DNA from: Nannocystis exedens
Lineage (GTDB): Bacteria > Myxococcota_A > Polyangia > Nannocystales > Nannocystaceae
DNA: 64,000 nucleotides
Assembly: GCF_002343915.1 (NCBI RefSeq)
Contig: NZ_NETK01000001.1
Location: 1,798,001-1,862,000 of the forward strand
Direction of reading: 5' to 3'
A program made the translations under genes and the position numbers. A model generated the notes under the pieces. That model was not told the origin of the DNA and did not search any database. It saw only the letters and a list, made by a program, of their open reading frames with translations. Positions 61,908 through 64,000 of the stretch are shown here, piece after piece; position 1 is the stretch's first letter; every line of letters starts with the position of its first letter.

Positions 61908-64000
<2,093 letters not shown>

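Overview
The window is very GC-rich DNA with almost no A/T at codon third positions. Many of its genes encode lipoproteins with a lipobox, then a Thr/Ser/Gly/Glu linker, then a Cys-rich or repeat domain, including the myxococcal Cys-rich signature CGDG...C.DGN. With long non-ribosomal peptide synthetase (NRPS) genes, DUF-rich small operons and heavy IS content, this points to a large myxobacterial genome. Nannocystis or a relative is my best guess. No rRNA gene or species marker is present, so this is inference.

Layout. 1-1000: end of one gene and a cluster of three tRNAs (Glu-CTC, Glu-TTC, Asn-GTT). 1-32 kb: mostly intact chromosomal genes. They include an ankyrin protein with a UvrD/PcrA-type tail, an AraC-regulated SDR + imine-reductase-like pair, a di-haem cytochrome c, several lipoproteins, a VOC-ArsR-AHSA1 operon, an esterase lipoprotein, a two-component system and an RCC1-repeat lipoprotein. 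Two lipoprotein genes in this part look frame-damaged (14.8-15.7 kb, and the 3' part of the one at 9.5-11.8 kb). 26.5-27 kb holds an integrase tail and a truncated NADAR gene.

32.5-53.5 kb is a mobile-element zone: an IS3-type element, an IS21-type element with two extra ORFs, two IS1380 copies in inverted orientation around a GAF-PAS-STAS (RsbR-like) gene, an IS256 remnant, a 3'-truncated group II intron, and IS66, IS91 and IS5-like scraps. Cargo or older chromosomal genes survive between them: DUF6891-like, small membrane protein, M13 peptidase, and truncated cyclase and PAP2 genes.

53.7-64 kb is the left part of an NRPS lipopeptide cluster. MbtH, a type II thioesterase and an unknown 56-residue protein lie on the minus strand. 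Opposite them are a 2156-residue FAAL-T-C-A(MT)-T synthetase and, overlapping it by ATGA, a second C-A... synthetase that runs off the window. The expected product start is a fatty acid activated by the FAAL and condensed onto a (probably N-methylated) first amino acid. MbtH would support the A domains and the thioesterase would edit misprimed carriers.

Two sequence-level themes recur. Short palindromes built on CATGTCC/GGACATG are dispersed, often between convergent genes. A related CTGTCC/GGACAG version sits inside lipoprotein coding sequence.
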